Part shown: positions 7,362 to 17,311 of the stretch, in pieces
Position numbering within the stretch: the stretch's first letter is position 1
Layout of the letters: every line of letters begins with the position of its first letter
Assembly: GCA_946558695.1 (NCBI GenBank)
Contig: CAMNTQ010000003.1
Coordinates: 39,856 to 103,855, forward strand
Direction: 5' to 3'
Origin: an uncultured Lachnospiraceae bacterium
Lineage (GTDB): Bacteria; Bacillota; Clostridia; Lachnospirales; Lachnospiraceae
Length of the DNA: 64,000 bases
Translations under genes and position numbers: made by a program
Notes under the pieces: generated by a model
Told to the model about the DNA's origin: nothing
The model's database searches: none
The model's input: only the letters and a program-made list of their open reading frames with translations

Positions 7362-9131
7362 CTATTTTTTTATCTTTACACTTGAAGCCTGCCCTTTCTT
7401 TTTCAGCAGCTTCTGGTAAACTTTGAGTTTTTTAGAAGGAACCTTAATGGTCGCTTTTTTATGAATACCGCTCAAAGCTTTTTTCCCGACTTTTTTCAGT
7501 ACGGTTGACTTAATCTGAATCGTCTTCAGGCGGCTGTCCTTTGAAAAAGCTTCTTTTCCGATCGTCTTTACTTTCGCCGGGATGACCAGCTTCGTCAACT
7601 TTTTACAACCGCTGAACGCATAATCGCCAATGGTAACCAGCGCTCCGTTCAACGACACGGCAGTCAATGACGTACAGCCGCGAAAAGCATTGGCTCCAAT
7701 GCTGTTAATATTTTTACCGAGTGTCACCTTTTTTAATTTGGTATGTTTATAAAAAGCTTTGCCGGAAATCTGCGTCACTTTAAATACATAGCCATTCTTC
7801 TTTACCGTAGCAGGAATAGCAACTGATGTTTTCTTTTTATTACACTTTAACAGTGTGACGGTTCCCTTCTTCGCAGCGGATCTTGTCACTTTGTATGTGA
7901 TATTCGAGATGGTGAAGGTACTGTTCTTCTTAGGAACCGTTTTTTTCAGGCCCGCGCCAACGGTTGTCGTTCCTTTGCCGGAAGACGAACTGTCAGTCTT
8001 TGGCGTCCCGCCTATTGAGATTTTAGCAGGATTTTTCACATCATGTCCGTATGCCAGATTCACGACGCCGTCGCCTAGCTGACCGCGCCAGCCGCCTCCC
8101 CATGTCCAGAGACTCCCGTCTGTCTTGATCATCGCATTATGGGTGTCGCCAAGTTCTACAAGCGCTGCTCCGTCCGCAAGCTTCTTCGGCGTATACTCGC
8201 TGAAACGAATATAATAATTGTATCCGCACATCCAGAGACTTCCATCTGTTTTGACAATACCGCTTGCCCACTGCCCCAGAGAAAACTGCCTGACGCCGGT
8301 CATGATCTTTTTGGGAGTTCTAACGTTTCTCTCACTTCTGTTATCCCCTAACTGTCCGTCGCCGTTATCTCCCCACATCCAGAGACTTCCGTCTGTCTTG
8401 AGGGCTCCGCTATGGGCGTGCCCTAAAGAAATCTGCTTAACACCGTCCATAAGCTTCTCCGGTCCATACCCATTGATACCACCCAGCTGACCGTCTGCGG
8501 TTCTGCCCCACATCCAGAGACTTCCGTCTCTTTTCAGCGCCGCACCATGAGAGCCGCCAAAATCCACCTGTACCACCTCATCCAGAAGCTTTACGGGCCG
8601 CTTTTGATCGCCGCCGCCTGTGCCCAAGTCACCGTTTCTGTTATACCCCCATACCCAGAGGCTTCCATCCGTCTTGATCACCGCGGTTTTTCTGTAGCCC
8701 AATACAACCTGAGATACACCGGTCATAATCTTTTTGGGTTTCAGTTGCTCCGTAGTGGTTCCGTCGCCAAGCTGGCCAAAGTTATTGCATCCCCACATGT
8801 AGAGACTTCCGTCTCTTGTCACTGCGCCGCTGTGAGCATCATAATCGCTTCCAGTACTCAATGACACTGAAGTCACGCCGTCCATGATCTTTATCGGCGT
8901 GCCTTCACACAGATTATTTCCCTTTTTTCCGTTCCCCAGCGCGCCGCTGTCATTGCATCCCCACATCCAGAGACTTCCGTCCGTAGCGATCGCCGCGCTA
9001 TGTGCCCCGCCGAGCGCTACCTTCGCTACCTTCTTTTCGGCCGCCTGTACATCTTCCCCCATAAGTACTCCCGCCAACAACAGGATAGCAACTGCTCCTA
9101 TCAGGAGCCTGATTCTCCTTTTTACTCTCAT
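7362..9131 (-). CDS. Secreted RCC1-repeat / BspA-type leucine-rich repeat protein
   Basis: This is a 589-residue predicted exported protein. A signal peptide (RRIRLLIGAVAILLLAGVL, cut near VQAA) is followed by seven RCC1-like blades, each built on TDGSLWMWG-x-N-x2-G-x-LG, up to about residue 365. A Ser/Gly linker leads to a Lys-rich C-terminal half with BspA/LRR_5 repeats (ISGKAFYKHTKLKKVTLG, IGDYAFSGCKKLTKLVIP, IGKEAFSKDSRLKTIQIK). RCC1 propellers and LRR_5 units are both protein-interaction scaffolds, so a surface adhesin or ligand-binding role is inferred. The in-frame ATG five codons upstream contains the AAAGGAGG site itself. The ATG at 9131 is therefore the start. No LPXTG is seen, and the very basic C-terminus may bind wall polymers. 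Confidence 0.88.
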   Translation of the reverse strand: MRVKRRIRLLIGAVAILLLAGVLMGEDVQAAEKKVAKVALGGAHSAAIATDGSLWMWGCNDSGALGNGKKGNNLCEGTPIKIMDGVTSVSLSTGSDYDAHSGAVTRDGSLYMWGCNNFGQLGDGTTTEQLKPKKIMTGVSQVVLGYRKTAVIKTDGSLWVWGYNRNGDLGTGGGDQKRPVKLLDEVVQVDFGGSHGAALKRDGSLWMWGRTADGQLGGINGYGPEKLMDGVKQISLGHAHSGALKTDGSLWMWGDNGDGQLGDNRSERNVRTPKKIMTGVRQFSLGQWASGIVKTDGSLWMCGYNYYIRFSEYTPKKLADGAALVELGDTHNAMIKTDGSLWTWGGGWRGQLGDGVVNLAYGHDVKNPAKISIGGTPKTDSSSSGKGTTTVGAGLKKTVPKKNSTFTISNITYKVTRSAAKKGTVTLLKCNKKKTSVAIPATVKKNGYVFKVTQISGKAFYKHTKLKKVTLGKNINSIGANAFRGCTSLTAVSLNGALVTIGDYAFSGCKKLTKLVIPAKVKTIGKEAFSKDSRLKTIQIKSTVLKKVGKKALSGIHKKATIKVPSKKLKVYQKLLKKKGQASSVKIKK

Positions 9132-9203
9132 AGTTCCTCCTTTCATTTATCCGTAAACTATTTTTAGTTATACTAACATATTACTCTTGCCGCCGCATAC
9201 CTG

Positions 9204-10145
9204 TCAACGATATTTTTCCTTATATTCCTTATCTGCCGCCCAGTACTTTTTTCCTTCTTTTTTCAGATCGTTTTCATATCCCGTCCCGCCGTCAGCCGGC
9301 TTTACATCCAGCCGTGTATGAAGCTTTCTCATCCCTTTCACTTTGACCTTATCATTTTTACAATAGTTAAAGGATTCTGTCTCTACGATCGGCTTATATT
9401 CTTCTATCGTATAATTCTTTGGATTGCTGTCAATCCTTCCCGTGTCCCTGATCAGCTTCAGATAGTCCCACTGGGTTACAAACTGTCCTGCCGCCCCATA
9501 TTCATTGGCCCTCATCCGTATGATAAATTCTGACAGTCCATTCTTGCTTTTTATCTTATCATTCACCTGTTCTTCATATTTTCCCAGATTCTTTTTAAGC
9601 TTTCGGTTGTGAAGCCTTGAACTTGAGCTGTAATCCAACGTCCTTTTTGTCTCTTTCGCATATGCGTTAAGTTTCTGCATATCACAGCTGCCCTCATACT
9701 TCGTTCGGATAAAGCTGATATTGTGAAAATCTATATACATACGGAACTGATGGACATAGGGATTGTCAAGTCCCCTTTTGCCGAATGCCTCAACAACTGT
9801 ACGGGCATATTCTTCTAAGAATAAACTGTCAGGCTCCATATCCCTGTCAAAGCAATAACCGTCCTCTCTCGCCGCCATACCGATTATTCTGCCGGTGTAA
9901 GGATTTATGATATATTCCAGCCGTGTAAGCTGCAGCATCCCGTGTTGATCAATCATGCCGCCCATCTGCCGGATGGGAAGCATAGCTTTTGCCACAGCAC
10001 TGTACTGGCTTGCGGCGAACATCTTCCGGTAAGCCTCAGAGCCAATCTGCTTCGCTTCCAACTCCCCTCCACAGACAGCCAGCGCCGCCTCATCCCAATA
10101 TCCGTCCCTTTTTATAGCTGATAAATCAGTGCATTGCAAATACAT
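9204..10145 (-). CDS. Unknown protein at the end of the corrinoid operon
   Basis: The 313-residue predicted protein has no recognised domain, signal peptide or membrane segment. It is rich in charged residues in its C-terminal half (KLKKNLGKYEEQVNDKIKSK, KKEGKKYWAADKEYKEKYR). The first ATG overlaps the end of cbiC by 34 bases in another frame and has no good ribosome site. A TTG inside GGAGGGGAGTTGG, about 27 codons in, is an alternative start. The long frame and amino-acid make-up argue that it is coding, but the N-terminus is doubtful and it may be a 5'-truncated gene joined to the cob operon. A role in B12 synthesis is not supported by anything but position. Confidence 0.65.
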   Translation of the reverse strand: MYLQCTDLSAIKRDGYWDEAALAVCGGELEAKQIGSEAYRKMFAASQYSAVAKAMLPIRQMGGMIDQHGMLQLTRLEYIINPYTGRIIGMAAREDGYCFDRDMEPDSLFLEEYARTVVEAFGKRGLDNPYVHQFRMYIDFHNISFIRTKYEGSCDMQKLNAYAKETKRTLDYSSSSRLHNRKLKKNLGKYEEQVNDKIKSKNGLSEFIIRMRANEYGAAGQFVTQWDYLKLIRDTGRIDSNPKNYTIEEYKPIVETESFNYCKNDKVKVKGMRKLHTRLDVKPADGGTGYENDLKKEGKKYWAADKEYKEKYR

Positions 10146-10747
10146 GCCGCGATATTACTCCCGCCTTTTCTTCCCTGTGCTACAATATACGGCACACGTT
10201 TCAGTGTCAGAACCATTTCTTTCGACTGTACTACATTTACGAATCCCACAGGAACTCCGATCACCAACTTCGGCTCTATCCGTCCTTCCTGAATCAGCTC
10301 ATACAGGCGGACCAGCGCTGTCGGCGCGTTCCCGATGGCAAAGATCAGCTTCTTATCCAGCGAACATGCTTTTTCCATGCTGGCCGCGGCCCTTGTGGTG
10401 TTTTTACGCAATGCTCTTTCGGCCACATCTTCATCGGACATAAAGCAGTAGACTTCCCCGCCGTACTCCGCCAGTCGTTTCTTATTGATCCCGGAATACG
10501 CCATCTGCGTATCCGTTACAATAGACGCTCCCTCCCGCAGCGCCTGAAGCGCTTTCTCTACAGCTCCCTCCGAGAATACAAGATTTTTCGCATAGTCAAA
10601 ATCCGCGCTTGTATGGATACAGCGCTTGATGACCGGCGCCTGACTCCCCTGCAGTGAGATTCCTAGTTCCTCTAACTCCTGCGTAATGATCTCAAAGCTT
10701 CTTTGCTCTATCTGAACCGGCAGAACCTCTTCTATCTTTGTCATCAT
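10112..10747 (-). CDS. cbiC: Precorrin-8X methylmutase / cobalt-precorrin-8 methylmutase
   Basis: CbiC moves a methyl group from C-11 to C-12 of the corrin ring to give (cobalt-)hydrogenobyrinate/cobyrinate. The 211-residue sequence carries the family hallmarks CIHTSADFDYAKNL (catalytic His), TDTQMAYSGI, IGNAPTALVRL and GVPVGFVNVVQSKE, ending with GRKGGSNIAA. The start follows an AGGAG in the gap after cobQ. It lies in the operon CobD-like, cobQ, cbiC, unknown gene. Confidence 0.96.
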   Translation of the reverse strand: MMTKIEEVLPVQIEQRSFEIITQELEELGISLQGSQAPVIKRCIHTSADFDYAKNLVFSEGAVEKALQALREGASIVTDTQMAYSGINKKRLAEYGGEVYCFMSDEDVAERALRKNTTRAAASMEKACSLDKKLIFAIGNAPTALVRLYELIQEGRIEPKLVIGVPVGFVNVVQSKEMVLTLKRVPYIVAQGRKGGSNIAACICNALIYQL

Positions 10748-10838
10748 TTTTCCCGTCTCCTCTTTTCAGCCATATCATGACCATGTGGCAGACATTTCAT
10801 GACCATATGATAACCATATCATGACTCATTGCAGCATA
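10748..10838. repeat. Short direct repeats between cobQ and cbiC
   Basis: Three imperfect copies of CATATCATGA-type sequence occur within about 60 bases: CCATATCATGACCATG, CATTTCATGACCATATG and CCATATCATGACTCA. One half forms the palindrome-like CATATGATAACCATATCATG. It reads as a small slippage-type repeat and has no evident regulatory role. Confidence 0.4.
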
Positions 10839-12392
10839 TTACAGTCCCATAATTCTGTATATTGTCTCCAGATTCATATGCTCCCTTAAGCCTGCTGCCA
10901 AAAGATCATACTGCGTCTCTTTAAACTGCGTAAGATCTATGCTTTTCTGTCCGCCAGCTGCTATCCCTTTCTTTTTCGCCAGACTTCTGATGATGCCGGC
11001 TGTCACCTCATCTTTATCAAAAATCCCGTGCACATAGGTTCCATATATATTTTCCTTTGACAGACCGTCACAGCGTTTCTTTCCTGTAACCCTGTCCGTA
11101 ATCTCAGTCATACCCGCTCCCGACACAATATCTGCTGCGCCGTCATTTTCTCCCATTCCATCTCTGCCGGCCGCTTTCGTCTCTCCCATATGGATTTCAT
11201 ACCCTTCAAAAGCAATGCCCTTCAGATCCCGAAGCGTACCTTGAATTCCTGTAAATGTCCCTTCTACTCTGGTCCGTGTTTTTGCTTCAGTAAATACAGT
11301 CTCTACAGGCAGCAGGCCCATTCCCCGCACGGTTCCTCCATTTTCTATCTTCTGAGGGTCACGGAGGAATTCTCCAAGCATCTGATAGCCGCCGCAGATG
11401 CCAAAGATCACCGCACCCTCTTTTGCCGCCTTTAAGACAGCCGACTCAAGTCCGTTTTGGCGCATCCAGAGAAGATCCCCCATCGTATTCTTTGTTCCCG
11501 GAAGAATGACCATATCCGGCCTCCCAAAGTCTGACGCCCGCCTCACATAACGCAGAGAAACCTCCTTCCGGTTTTCCAAAAGCAAAAAATCTGTAAAGTT
11601 AGAGATTCTCGGTGTCAGAACGACCGCAATCTCTATACTGGCATGGTCTTTCACCGCCCTCTTCCCTGAAAATCTCTCCGTCAGACTGTCCTCTTCTTCG
11701 ATATCTGCCGGAAGATAAGGAGTAACTCCTACAACCGGAATATGCCCTCTCTCCTCAAGCATGGCAATCCCCGGATCAAGAATCGTCTTATCTCCCCGGA
11801 ATTTATTGATGATGAGACCTTTTATCCGCGCTTTTTCTTCCTCCTCAAGAAGCATGATCGTGCCAAGGAGCTGCGCGAACACACCACCTCTGTCAATGTC
11901 TCCCGCAAGAAGCACCGGCGCATCCACAAGCTTTGCCAATCCCATATTAACGATATCCTCTGCCTTCAGATTGATCTCGGCGGGACTTCCCGCCCCTTCT
12001 ATGACAATTATGTCATACTGCGCATCAAGCTTTCCGAAGGCCCTCATAATATCCGGCACCAGCTTTTTTTTATAGGAAAAATATTCCCGGGCGCTCATAT
12101 TCCCGAGCACTTCCCCATTTACGATCACCTGTGATCCTGTATCACTGGCAGGCTTTAACAGAATCGGATTCATCTCTATTGCAGGCTCTTCTCCTGCCGC
12201 CTCCGCCTGTACCGCCTGTGCCCTTCCCATCTCAAGGCCGTCTCTGGTGATAAATGAATTCAGCGCCATATTCTGCGATTTAAAAGGAGCGGTCTTATAA
12301 CCGTCCTGCTTAAAAATCCGGCATAGTCCCGCGCATAAAAAGCTCTTTCCTGCACCCGACATCGTTCCCTGAATCATAATTGTCTTAGCCAT
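10839..12392 (-). CDS. cobQ: Cobyric acid synthase (glutamine-hydrolysing)
   Basis: CobQ/CbiP amidates four carboxyl side chains of adenosylcobyrinate diamide using glutamine and ATP. The 517-residue protein begins with the ATP-binding loop GTMSGAGKS. The synthetase domain contains [11 protein letters not shown] and [11 protein letters not shown]. The class-I-like amidotransferase domain has [11 protein letters not shown], the nucleophile in [11 protein letters not shown], and the His in [10 protein letters not shown]. It overlaps the CobD-like gene by 19 bases, which suggests coupling. Length and motifs are complete. Confidence 0.97.
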   Translation of the reverse strand: MAKTIMIQGTMSGAGKSFLCAGLCRIFKQDGYKTAPFKSQNMALNSFITRDGLEMGRAQAVQAEAAGEEPAIEMNPILLKPASDTGSQVIVNGEVLGNMSAREYFSYKKKLVPDIMRAFGKLDAQYDIIVIEGAGSPAEINLKAEDIVNMGLAKLVDAPVLLAGDIDRGGVFAQLLGTIMLLEEEEKARIKGLIINKFRGDKTILDPGIAMLEERGHIPVVGVTPYLPADIEEEDSLTERFSGKRAVKDHASIEIAVVLTPRISNFTDFLLLENRKEVSLRYVRRASDFGRPDMVILPGTKNTMGDLLWMRQNGLESAVLKAAKEGAVIFGICGGYQMLGEFLRDPQKIENGGTVRGMGLLPVETVFTEAKTRTRVEGTFTGIQGTLRDLKGIAFEGYEIHMGETKAAGRDGMGENDGAADIVSGAGMTEITDRVTGKKRCDGLSKENIYGTYVHGIFDKDEVTAGIIRSLAKKKGIAAGGQKSIDLTQFKETQYDLLAAGLREHMNLETIYRIMGL

Positions 12393-13450
12393 GTGATAAT
12401 CCTTTCGTTTTCCGCACGCGTTTTCACCGCAATCCGGTAATATCCCTTAAAAAGCCCCCGGTAATCCGAACAGTCCCGAATCAAAAATCCTGCTGTAAGG
12501 GCTTTGTCATAAAGGTCTCTCTCTTTAGAAAGAAAATCTTTAAAAAAGATATAATTCGCATGAGAACCGCAGACCTGAAACTTAAGTTTCCTAAGTTCAC
12601 CTGATAGAAATTCCCGCTCCCTGCGGATAAGCTTTTTTGTCTCTTCCAGATAATCCGCACAGTCTTCCACCGCCGCAATCCCTCCTGCCTGGGCCAAAGC
12701 AGATACATTCCACGACTGCAGGGCTTCCCGCATTCTGCAAAGAAGCCTCCTGTCGCTGCACATCCCATACCCAACGCGCAGTCCCGGTATACAAAAAAGC
12801 TTTGTAAGCGCCTTTACGATCAAGAGTTTCGAAAAACCGGAAATCTCTCCTTTCATCTCATACAACTCTGGATGATCCAGAAAATCTACAAAGCACTCAT
12901 CTATCACAAGAAAACTTCCCTGCTCTTTGCATTTTTTCGCAATACACTCCAGCAAGTCCCTCGGTATAGATTGTCCCGTAGGATTATTGGGATTGCAGAG
13001 AAAGACCATATCCACATCCTGCATAATATAACAGAGAATGTCCTCTCTTACCTGAAACTGTTCTTCTTCTCTTAATTCATAATAGGATATCTCTGTATTT
13101 AAAAGCTTTAAAGCACGTTCATATTCTGAAAAAGTCGGAGAGAGCAGCAGCGCTTTTTTTGGCCTCACAGCAAGTACTGCGCTGTAGAAAAGCTCTGCCG
13201 CCCCATTCCCGCACAGAATGTACTCTGCCGGCACATCTTCAAATCTGCCAAGTGCCTCCGTCAGCTCCGCGCAGTACATATCCGGATAATGAGAAATCTG
13301 TTCCGCCTTACTCCGTATCGTCTCCGTCACCTCATGCGGCGGTCCGAGCGGATTCGTATTCACAGAAAAATCAATCCTGACATGCCTGTTGCGGTAAATA
13401 TCTCCGCCATGGATACCGCCGCAGACCTCTAATATTATTCTATCCCTCAT
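12374..13450 (-). CDS. cobD: Threonine-phosphate decarboxylase-like PLP enzyme (CobD type)
   Basis: In the B12 pathway CobD decarboxylates L-threonine-phosphate to the aminopropanol phosphate arm. The 358-residue protein is of the aminotransferase class I/II fold and starts [12 protein letters not shown] ([26 protein letters not shown]), which is the CobD signature. It continues with NPNNPTGQ, the Asp of VIDECFVDF and an R-containing LRVGYG. The PLP lysine is in IVKALTKLF. The frame is open 57 codons further upstream, but the GAAGGAG site at about 13456 and protein alignment favour the ATG at 13450. HisC is the main alternative, though the corrinoid neighbours point to CobD. Confidence 0.88.
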   Translation of the reverse strand: MRDRIILEVCGGIHGGDIYRNRHVRIDFSVNTNPLGPPHEVTETIRSKAEQISHYPDMYCAELTEALGRFEDVPAEYILCGNGAAELFYSAVLAVRPKKALLLSPTFSEYERALKLLNTEISYYELREEEQFQVREDILCYIMQDVDMVFLCNPNNPTGQSIPRDLLECIAKKCKEQGSFLVIDECFVDFLDHPELYEMKGEISGFSKLLIVKALTKLFCIPGLRVGYGMCSDRRLLCRMREALQSWNVSALAQAGGIAAVEDCADYLEETKKLIRREREFLSGELRKLKFQVCGSHANYIFFKDFLSKERDLYDKALTAGFLIRDCSDYRGLFKGYYRIAVKTRAENERIITWLRQL

Positions 13451-13647
13451 CCGCACTCCTTCTCTTTTTATGCTGTATTTTTCTAATCCGCACAATGTTC
13501 TTATTCTTTTGATTATTTGATATAACCATATTAACCTGCCTTTAAGGGCTAACATTATCATTTTGTTATCTTCATTGACAACACTCATTCCGTATATGAT
13601 AATGACGAAAAAGTGCTGCATCCAACCTTGAAAAGACTATTATAAGT

Positions 13648-13691
13648 GCAAAAAGGGAGCGTCACTCCACAGGTGTTCACTCCTTTTTTGC
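13648..13691 (-). terminator. Terminator of the methyltransferase gene
   Basis: On minus, GCAAAAAAGGAG and CTCCCTTTTTGC pair around a 20-base loop. It lies 16 bases after the methyltransferase stop and separates that gene from the cob operon. Confidence 0.75.
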
Positions 13692-13706
13692 AACTCTTTC
13701 TTTCAT

Positions 13707-15896
13707 TTATATCTTACGAAGAATAACAATATGTTCGTTCGACATTGTAGAAGATTTCACACCGCTTTTATTTGTAGGGGAATTTAGAGACGGCATAACC
13801 TTATTAATAATGTTTCTATCAACTGTATGGATGTGCTGCAGTCCATTTTGTTCAGCTATTTCAGAAATAATCTTATCGGTCAATAACAATTCCCCTTTTA
13901 CGGTTCTGTTGCCGACAACCCAAAACATATAACCACCAGCTTTTGTTTTATTTGAGATAGCAGCAATAGACTTGCTTAAATCTAAATAAAAGCTATATAC
14001 ATCTCCTGCTCGTTCTAAATCAATATCTTTAATTCGTTCTAAAGATGTTCTCAAAGTATCGCTGGGAATTGTAAACTCGAAACCATTTCTGAATTTGCTG
14101 CCGCCCATTAAAGTTTTGTCAATACTCATTATGTCTTTTTCAGACAGACCAAACAGATCCAACCATTGTAATGATAATCTGCTATATTCTCCGTAGGCTA
14201 CCGTTGTTCTACTATCACCATATGGTGGCGAAGTAATAACAAGGTCAACAGAATCGTTCGGAACATCCTCTAGTGTGGCAGCATTATTTTTGAATATGGA
14301 TATGGATGCGTCCGCTCCTATATTTGCACAAGCTTCAACAAAGGAATCCATTTTCTCAATGTTGCGATTTAATATAACTGTAAATTCTTTTATAACATCT
14401 GGTTCGAATACATCCACTTTGTTGGGTGGCATACGGAACATCTTAAATTCACCATTTCGTCTATTTGAGACAAATCTTATTGTTTCACTAAAAGCCACAA
14501 AAATAAACTCGCGGATATCTTTGTCCTCAATTCTATTAATTTCTTTTTTTATCAAGGACAATAGCAAAATCACACGCGGCTTAAACCAGTATCCGATATT
14601 TTTAAAATCAGGCACATCAATATCTATGTAATTGTCTTGTGTGTATTTGAGCAAATATTCCGGCGCTTTGGCGCCCCAGCCGTCTTTAGCTGTCAAATCC
14701 AATTTGTAACCGCATCGCATCACTTCATCTGCACTATCGATTTGAGGTGCAAGCTGGTTATACGTATCATCTATCCTCTTATACAAAGACTGTGTTGCAC
14801 TCTGCAATAAGGTTATATCTAAACGTGTGGTCTTCGCCTTACTCAAATATAGTGCAAATGGATTTATATCGTTGCCGTAAATATTTTTTGCTCCAGCAAG
14901 TATACTTTCAATCAAAACCGTCCCCGATCCCATGAATGGATCAAATATTGTATCTACTTTCCGAACTTTTTTCACTAATTTTATAATATTACGGCTAATA
15001 GGACAAACCATCATTGCCGGATAATTATGAATGCCGTGAGTATATTCCCTAACATCATTATTTTTAAAATCCCAAAAGTTTTCTGGAAGTGAATTTAATG
15101 CTGATATTAATTTCTGATCTTCTTGTGTAAGCTTAGTGTTCTTTATTTTTTGCGGCATATCAACTGTATCCCTTCTCAACTTTGTGATTTTTCCTTCGTA
15201 GGTCTTTACTTCTACGGTGCAGATGGTATCATTGTGCCAACCACCATGCGGAACCAACAAAATTCTTTCTATCTCAAATCCATATTTATATCCTATTCCG
15301 CCGCTATTCCAACCAAACGTTATTACTTTTCCACCCAATTTAACAATACGTGATATTTCACGTTTATGGTTTCCCCAAAAAGAAGCTTTGGTTGTATCCC
15401 ATGTCACATTATATCCAACATTATTGTAACATTCACTAACCTGTCTTGGGGAATAAGGCGGATCATACAAAACACCATCAACAGAACTGTCATCAAACAG
15501 CTTCATAAAATCCAAAGCATCTAAATGATAATCCGTATCAAATTCCACACTAAGATCATTAGTGATCGTCGCAAGCTTATTTTGATTAGCAAACGGATCG
15601 ATCCATAGACCATCTGTTAGCTCTTCAGTTATCAAGTCATGTATAGGTTTAATAGCAAATGTATTTTTATTAGGCATAGCCCATATTCGTTCAATAGAAA
15701 CGTTCGTATTAACACGTTTAGTCCTGTTAGCTGCCTTTTTTCTTACATTAGCAGGCTTTTCTGCATTTTCAGGTATTATCCATACATTATCTACTTGCTG
15801 CGCACCGACTATACGGCCTTCATCGCAAAGAACTTGTACTCTTCTTGAGGATATATCCCACTTTTCTGCTATCTGAGTTACACTTAAATAATTCAT
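13707..15896 (-). CDS. HTH + double DNA methyltransferase fusion
   Basis: The 729-residue protein has three parts. Residues 1-50 are an excisionase/MerR-like helix-turn-helix (YLSVTQIAEKWDISSRRVQ). Residues about 95-235 are an adenine-methylase-like unit with DPPYSPRQ at 145-152. Residues about 285-729 form a second unit with HGIHNYPA, the SAM loop DPFMGSGT at 319-326, GNDINPFAL, and the catalytic SPPYGD at 556-561, typical of N4-cytosine/N6-adenine methylases. No restriction endonuclease gene adjoins it, so it may be an orphan methylase or a mobile-element relic. The start at 15896 is set by a GGAGG five bases upstream. The gene looks AT-richer than its neighbours and stands alone with its own terminator. 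Confidence 0.87.
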   Translation of the reverse strand: MNYLSVTQIAEKWDISSRRVQVLCDEGRIVGAQQVDNVWIIPENAEKPANVRKKAANRTKRVNTNVSIERIWAMPNKNTFAIKPIHDLITEELTDGLWIDPFANQNKLATITNDLSVEFDTDYHLDALDFMKLFDDSSVDGVLYDPPYSPRQVSECYNNVGYNVTWDTTKASFWGNHKREISRIVKLGGKVITFGWNSGGIGYKYGFEIERILLVPHGGWHNDTICTVEVKTYEGKITKLRRDTVDMPQKIKNTKLTQEDQKLISALNSLPENFWDFKNNDVREYTHGIHNYPAMMVCPISRNIIKLVKKVRKVDTIFDPFMGSGTVLIESILAGAKNIYGNDINPFALYLSKAKTTRLDITLLQSATQSLYKRIDDTYNQLAPQIDSADEVMRCGYKLDLTAKDGWGAKAPEYLLKYTQDNYIDIDVPDFKNIGYWFKPRVILLLSLIKKEINRIEDKDIREFIFVAFSETIRFVSNRRNGEFKMFRMPPNKVDVFEPDVIKEFTVILNRNIEKMDSFVEACANIGADASISIFKNNAATLEDVPNDSVDLVITSPPYGDSRTTVAYGEYSRLSLQWLDLFGLSEKDIMSIDKTLMGGSKFRNGFEFTIPSDTLRTSLERIKDIDLERAGDVYSFYLDLSKSIAAISNKTKAGGYMFWVVGNRTVKGELLLTDKIISEIAEQNGLQHIHTVDRNIINKVMPSLNSPTNKSGVKSSTMSNEHIVILRKI

Positions 15897-15989
15897 ACGG
15901 ACCTCCACGATTTGACGTGTTTATTATATATCGAAACGCGAACAAAAGCAAAGAGTCTTTACAAAATAGCAAAAGATTATCTTCCGAAT

Positions 15990-17138
15990 CTATCGCCCGA
16001 AAACTGCCGCCGCCTCCTGCATATTTTTTATAATAGATACTTCAAAGGGACATCTTGTCTCACATGCGCCGCACTGGATACACTCGCCCGCATGGTGCTC
16101 AAGAACATGATAATGTTCTCTTACTGTCTCCGGCACTTCACCCTGAGCCTTCGTTAGATTCAAAAATTTTGTAACGGATGCCACATCAATTTTCTTCGGA
16201 CACGGCGCGCAATGACTGCAGTACATACAGTGACCCTTCCAGCTTATATTAGGAAACGAAGCAAATGCAGGCGCATAATCCTTTTCCTCGTCCGGCGCTT
16301 CCTCGTAAGCGATATCTGCCTGAAGCTGTTCGACTGTACGCGCTCCCGAAAGAACCGTCGCCACAGCGGGGCGGGTGAGCGCATAGTGAAGACACTGATT
16401 GGCCGTCAATGCTTTTCCGGCAGGGGACATGGTCTCATCCAGAAGATCTCCGCCGCCGAATGCCTTCATAACTGTAATTCCTACGCCAAGGCGCTGACAG
16501 GCTTCATATAACTCCTGACGTTCCGGATCCATATTCACCAGATGCGCCGCATAATTCTCATCTCTCCACAAGTCCTCCACATCCTCGCTTGCAGGCTGGA
16601 GATCATAACATGGGTTCACACTGAACATGAGCACCTCTATGTATCCGCTCTCTATCGCTTCCTTCGCAACTTTTGGATTATGGCTGCTTAGTCCGATATG
16701 ATGGATTCTTCCCGCTTCTTTTAACTCCTTTACATAGGAAAGAACCGGACCGTCAGCGATATTTTTCCAGTCCTCCATAGAATCCACATAATGAATCATG
16801 CCCACGTCAATGTACTTCGTATTCAGAAGAGACATCATCTCCTCGAATCCCGCTTTTACTTCCTTGATATCTCTGGAGCGCTTATACTGTCCGTCCTTCC
16901 AGACTGAACAGATATGAGACTGTATGATGAACTTTTCCCTTCGTCCCTCCAAAGCCTTGCCAATACTTTTTCTCACCTTTGGATCCGGCGTATACAGATC
17001 AAAATAATTCACACCGCTTTCTTCCGCCAGATCTAAGAATCGCTTTGCGTTCCTAAATTCATCTCCCGCAAAGCTTTCGCATCCTATCCCAATTTCACTT
17101 ACCTTAATACCCGTGCTGCCCAATTCGCGATACTTCAC
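15990..17138 (-). CDS. Aldo-keto reductase with C-terminal 4Fe-4S domain
   Basis: The AKR barrel (YRELGSTGIKVSEIGIG ... NYFDLYTPDP ... IHHIGLSSHNPK) covers about residues 1-290. Two cysteine clusters follow, CMYCSHCAPCP and CIQCGACETRCPF. This arrangement occurs in many anaerobes. The substrate is unknown. The usual AKR tyrosine context is altered (FDLYTPD), as in other members of the Fe-S subgroup. The in-frame ATG at 17156 contains the AAGGAG itself. A GTG nine bases after that site (17138) gives the canonical start V/MKYRELG, so it is preferred. It is monocistronic between the methylase and a pseudogene. Confidence 0.88.
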   Translation of the reverse strand: MKYRELGSTGIKVSEIGIGCESFAGDEFRNAKRFLDLAEESGVNYFDLYTPDPKVRKSIGKALEGRREKFIIQSHICSVWKDGQYKRSRDIKEVKAGFEEMMSLLNTKYIDVGMIHYVDSMEDWKNIADGPVLSYVKELKEAGRIHHIGLSSHNPKVAKEAIESGYIEVLMFSVNPCYDLQPASEDVEDLWRDENYAAHLVNMDPERQELYEACQRLGVGITVMKAFGGGDLLDETMSPAGKALTANQCLHYALTRPAVATVLSGARTVEQLQADIAYEEAPDEEKDYAPAFASFPNISWKGHCMYCSHCAPCPKKIDVASVTKFLNLTKAQGEVPETVREHYHVLEHHAGECIQCGACETRCPFEVSIIKNMQEAAAVFGR

Positions 17139-17259
17139 CTGATTCATCTCCTTCATTCAATTCATTTCAATTATACACATTCTACTGCATCCCTATAATA
17201 AATGCAAACAATAATATATCAGAAAAAGCGGTATATAAAATTCACTTTTTCTTTCAAAA

Positions 17260-17292
17260 AGGATGATTCCCATTTCACAAATGGAATCATCC
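17260..17292 (-). terminator. Terminator of the TPR pseudogene
   Basis: AGGATGATTCC..ATTT and AAATGGAATCATCCT form a 15-bp stem with a very short loop, followed on minus by TTTTTG. It lies about 20 bases after the stop of the DUF5107-type remnant. Confidence 0.85.
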
Positions 17293-17311
17293 TCATTCAT
17301 TTACTCATTTT

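Noticed and set aside
13451..13647. Cobalamin riboswitch before the CobD-like gene
   Set aside because: No B12 box or GCC-x-CTG element is visible in the AT-rich gap. Only weak promoter-like hexamers are present.
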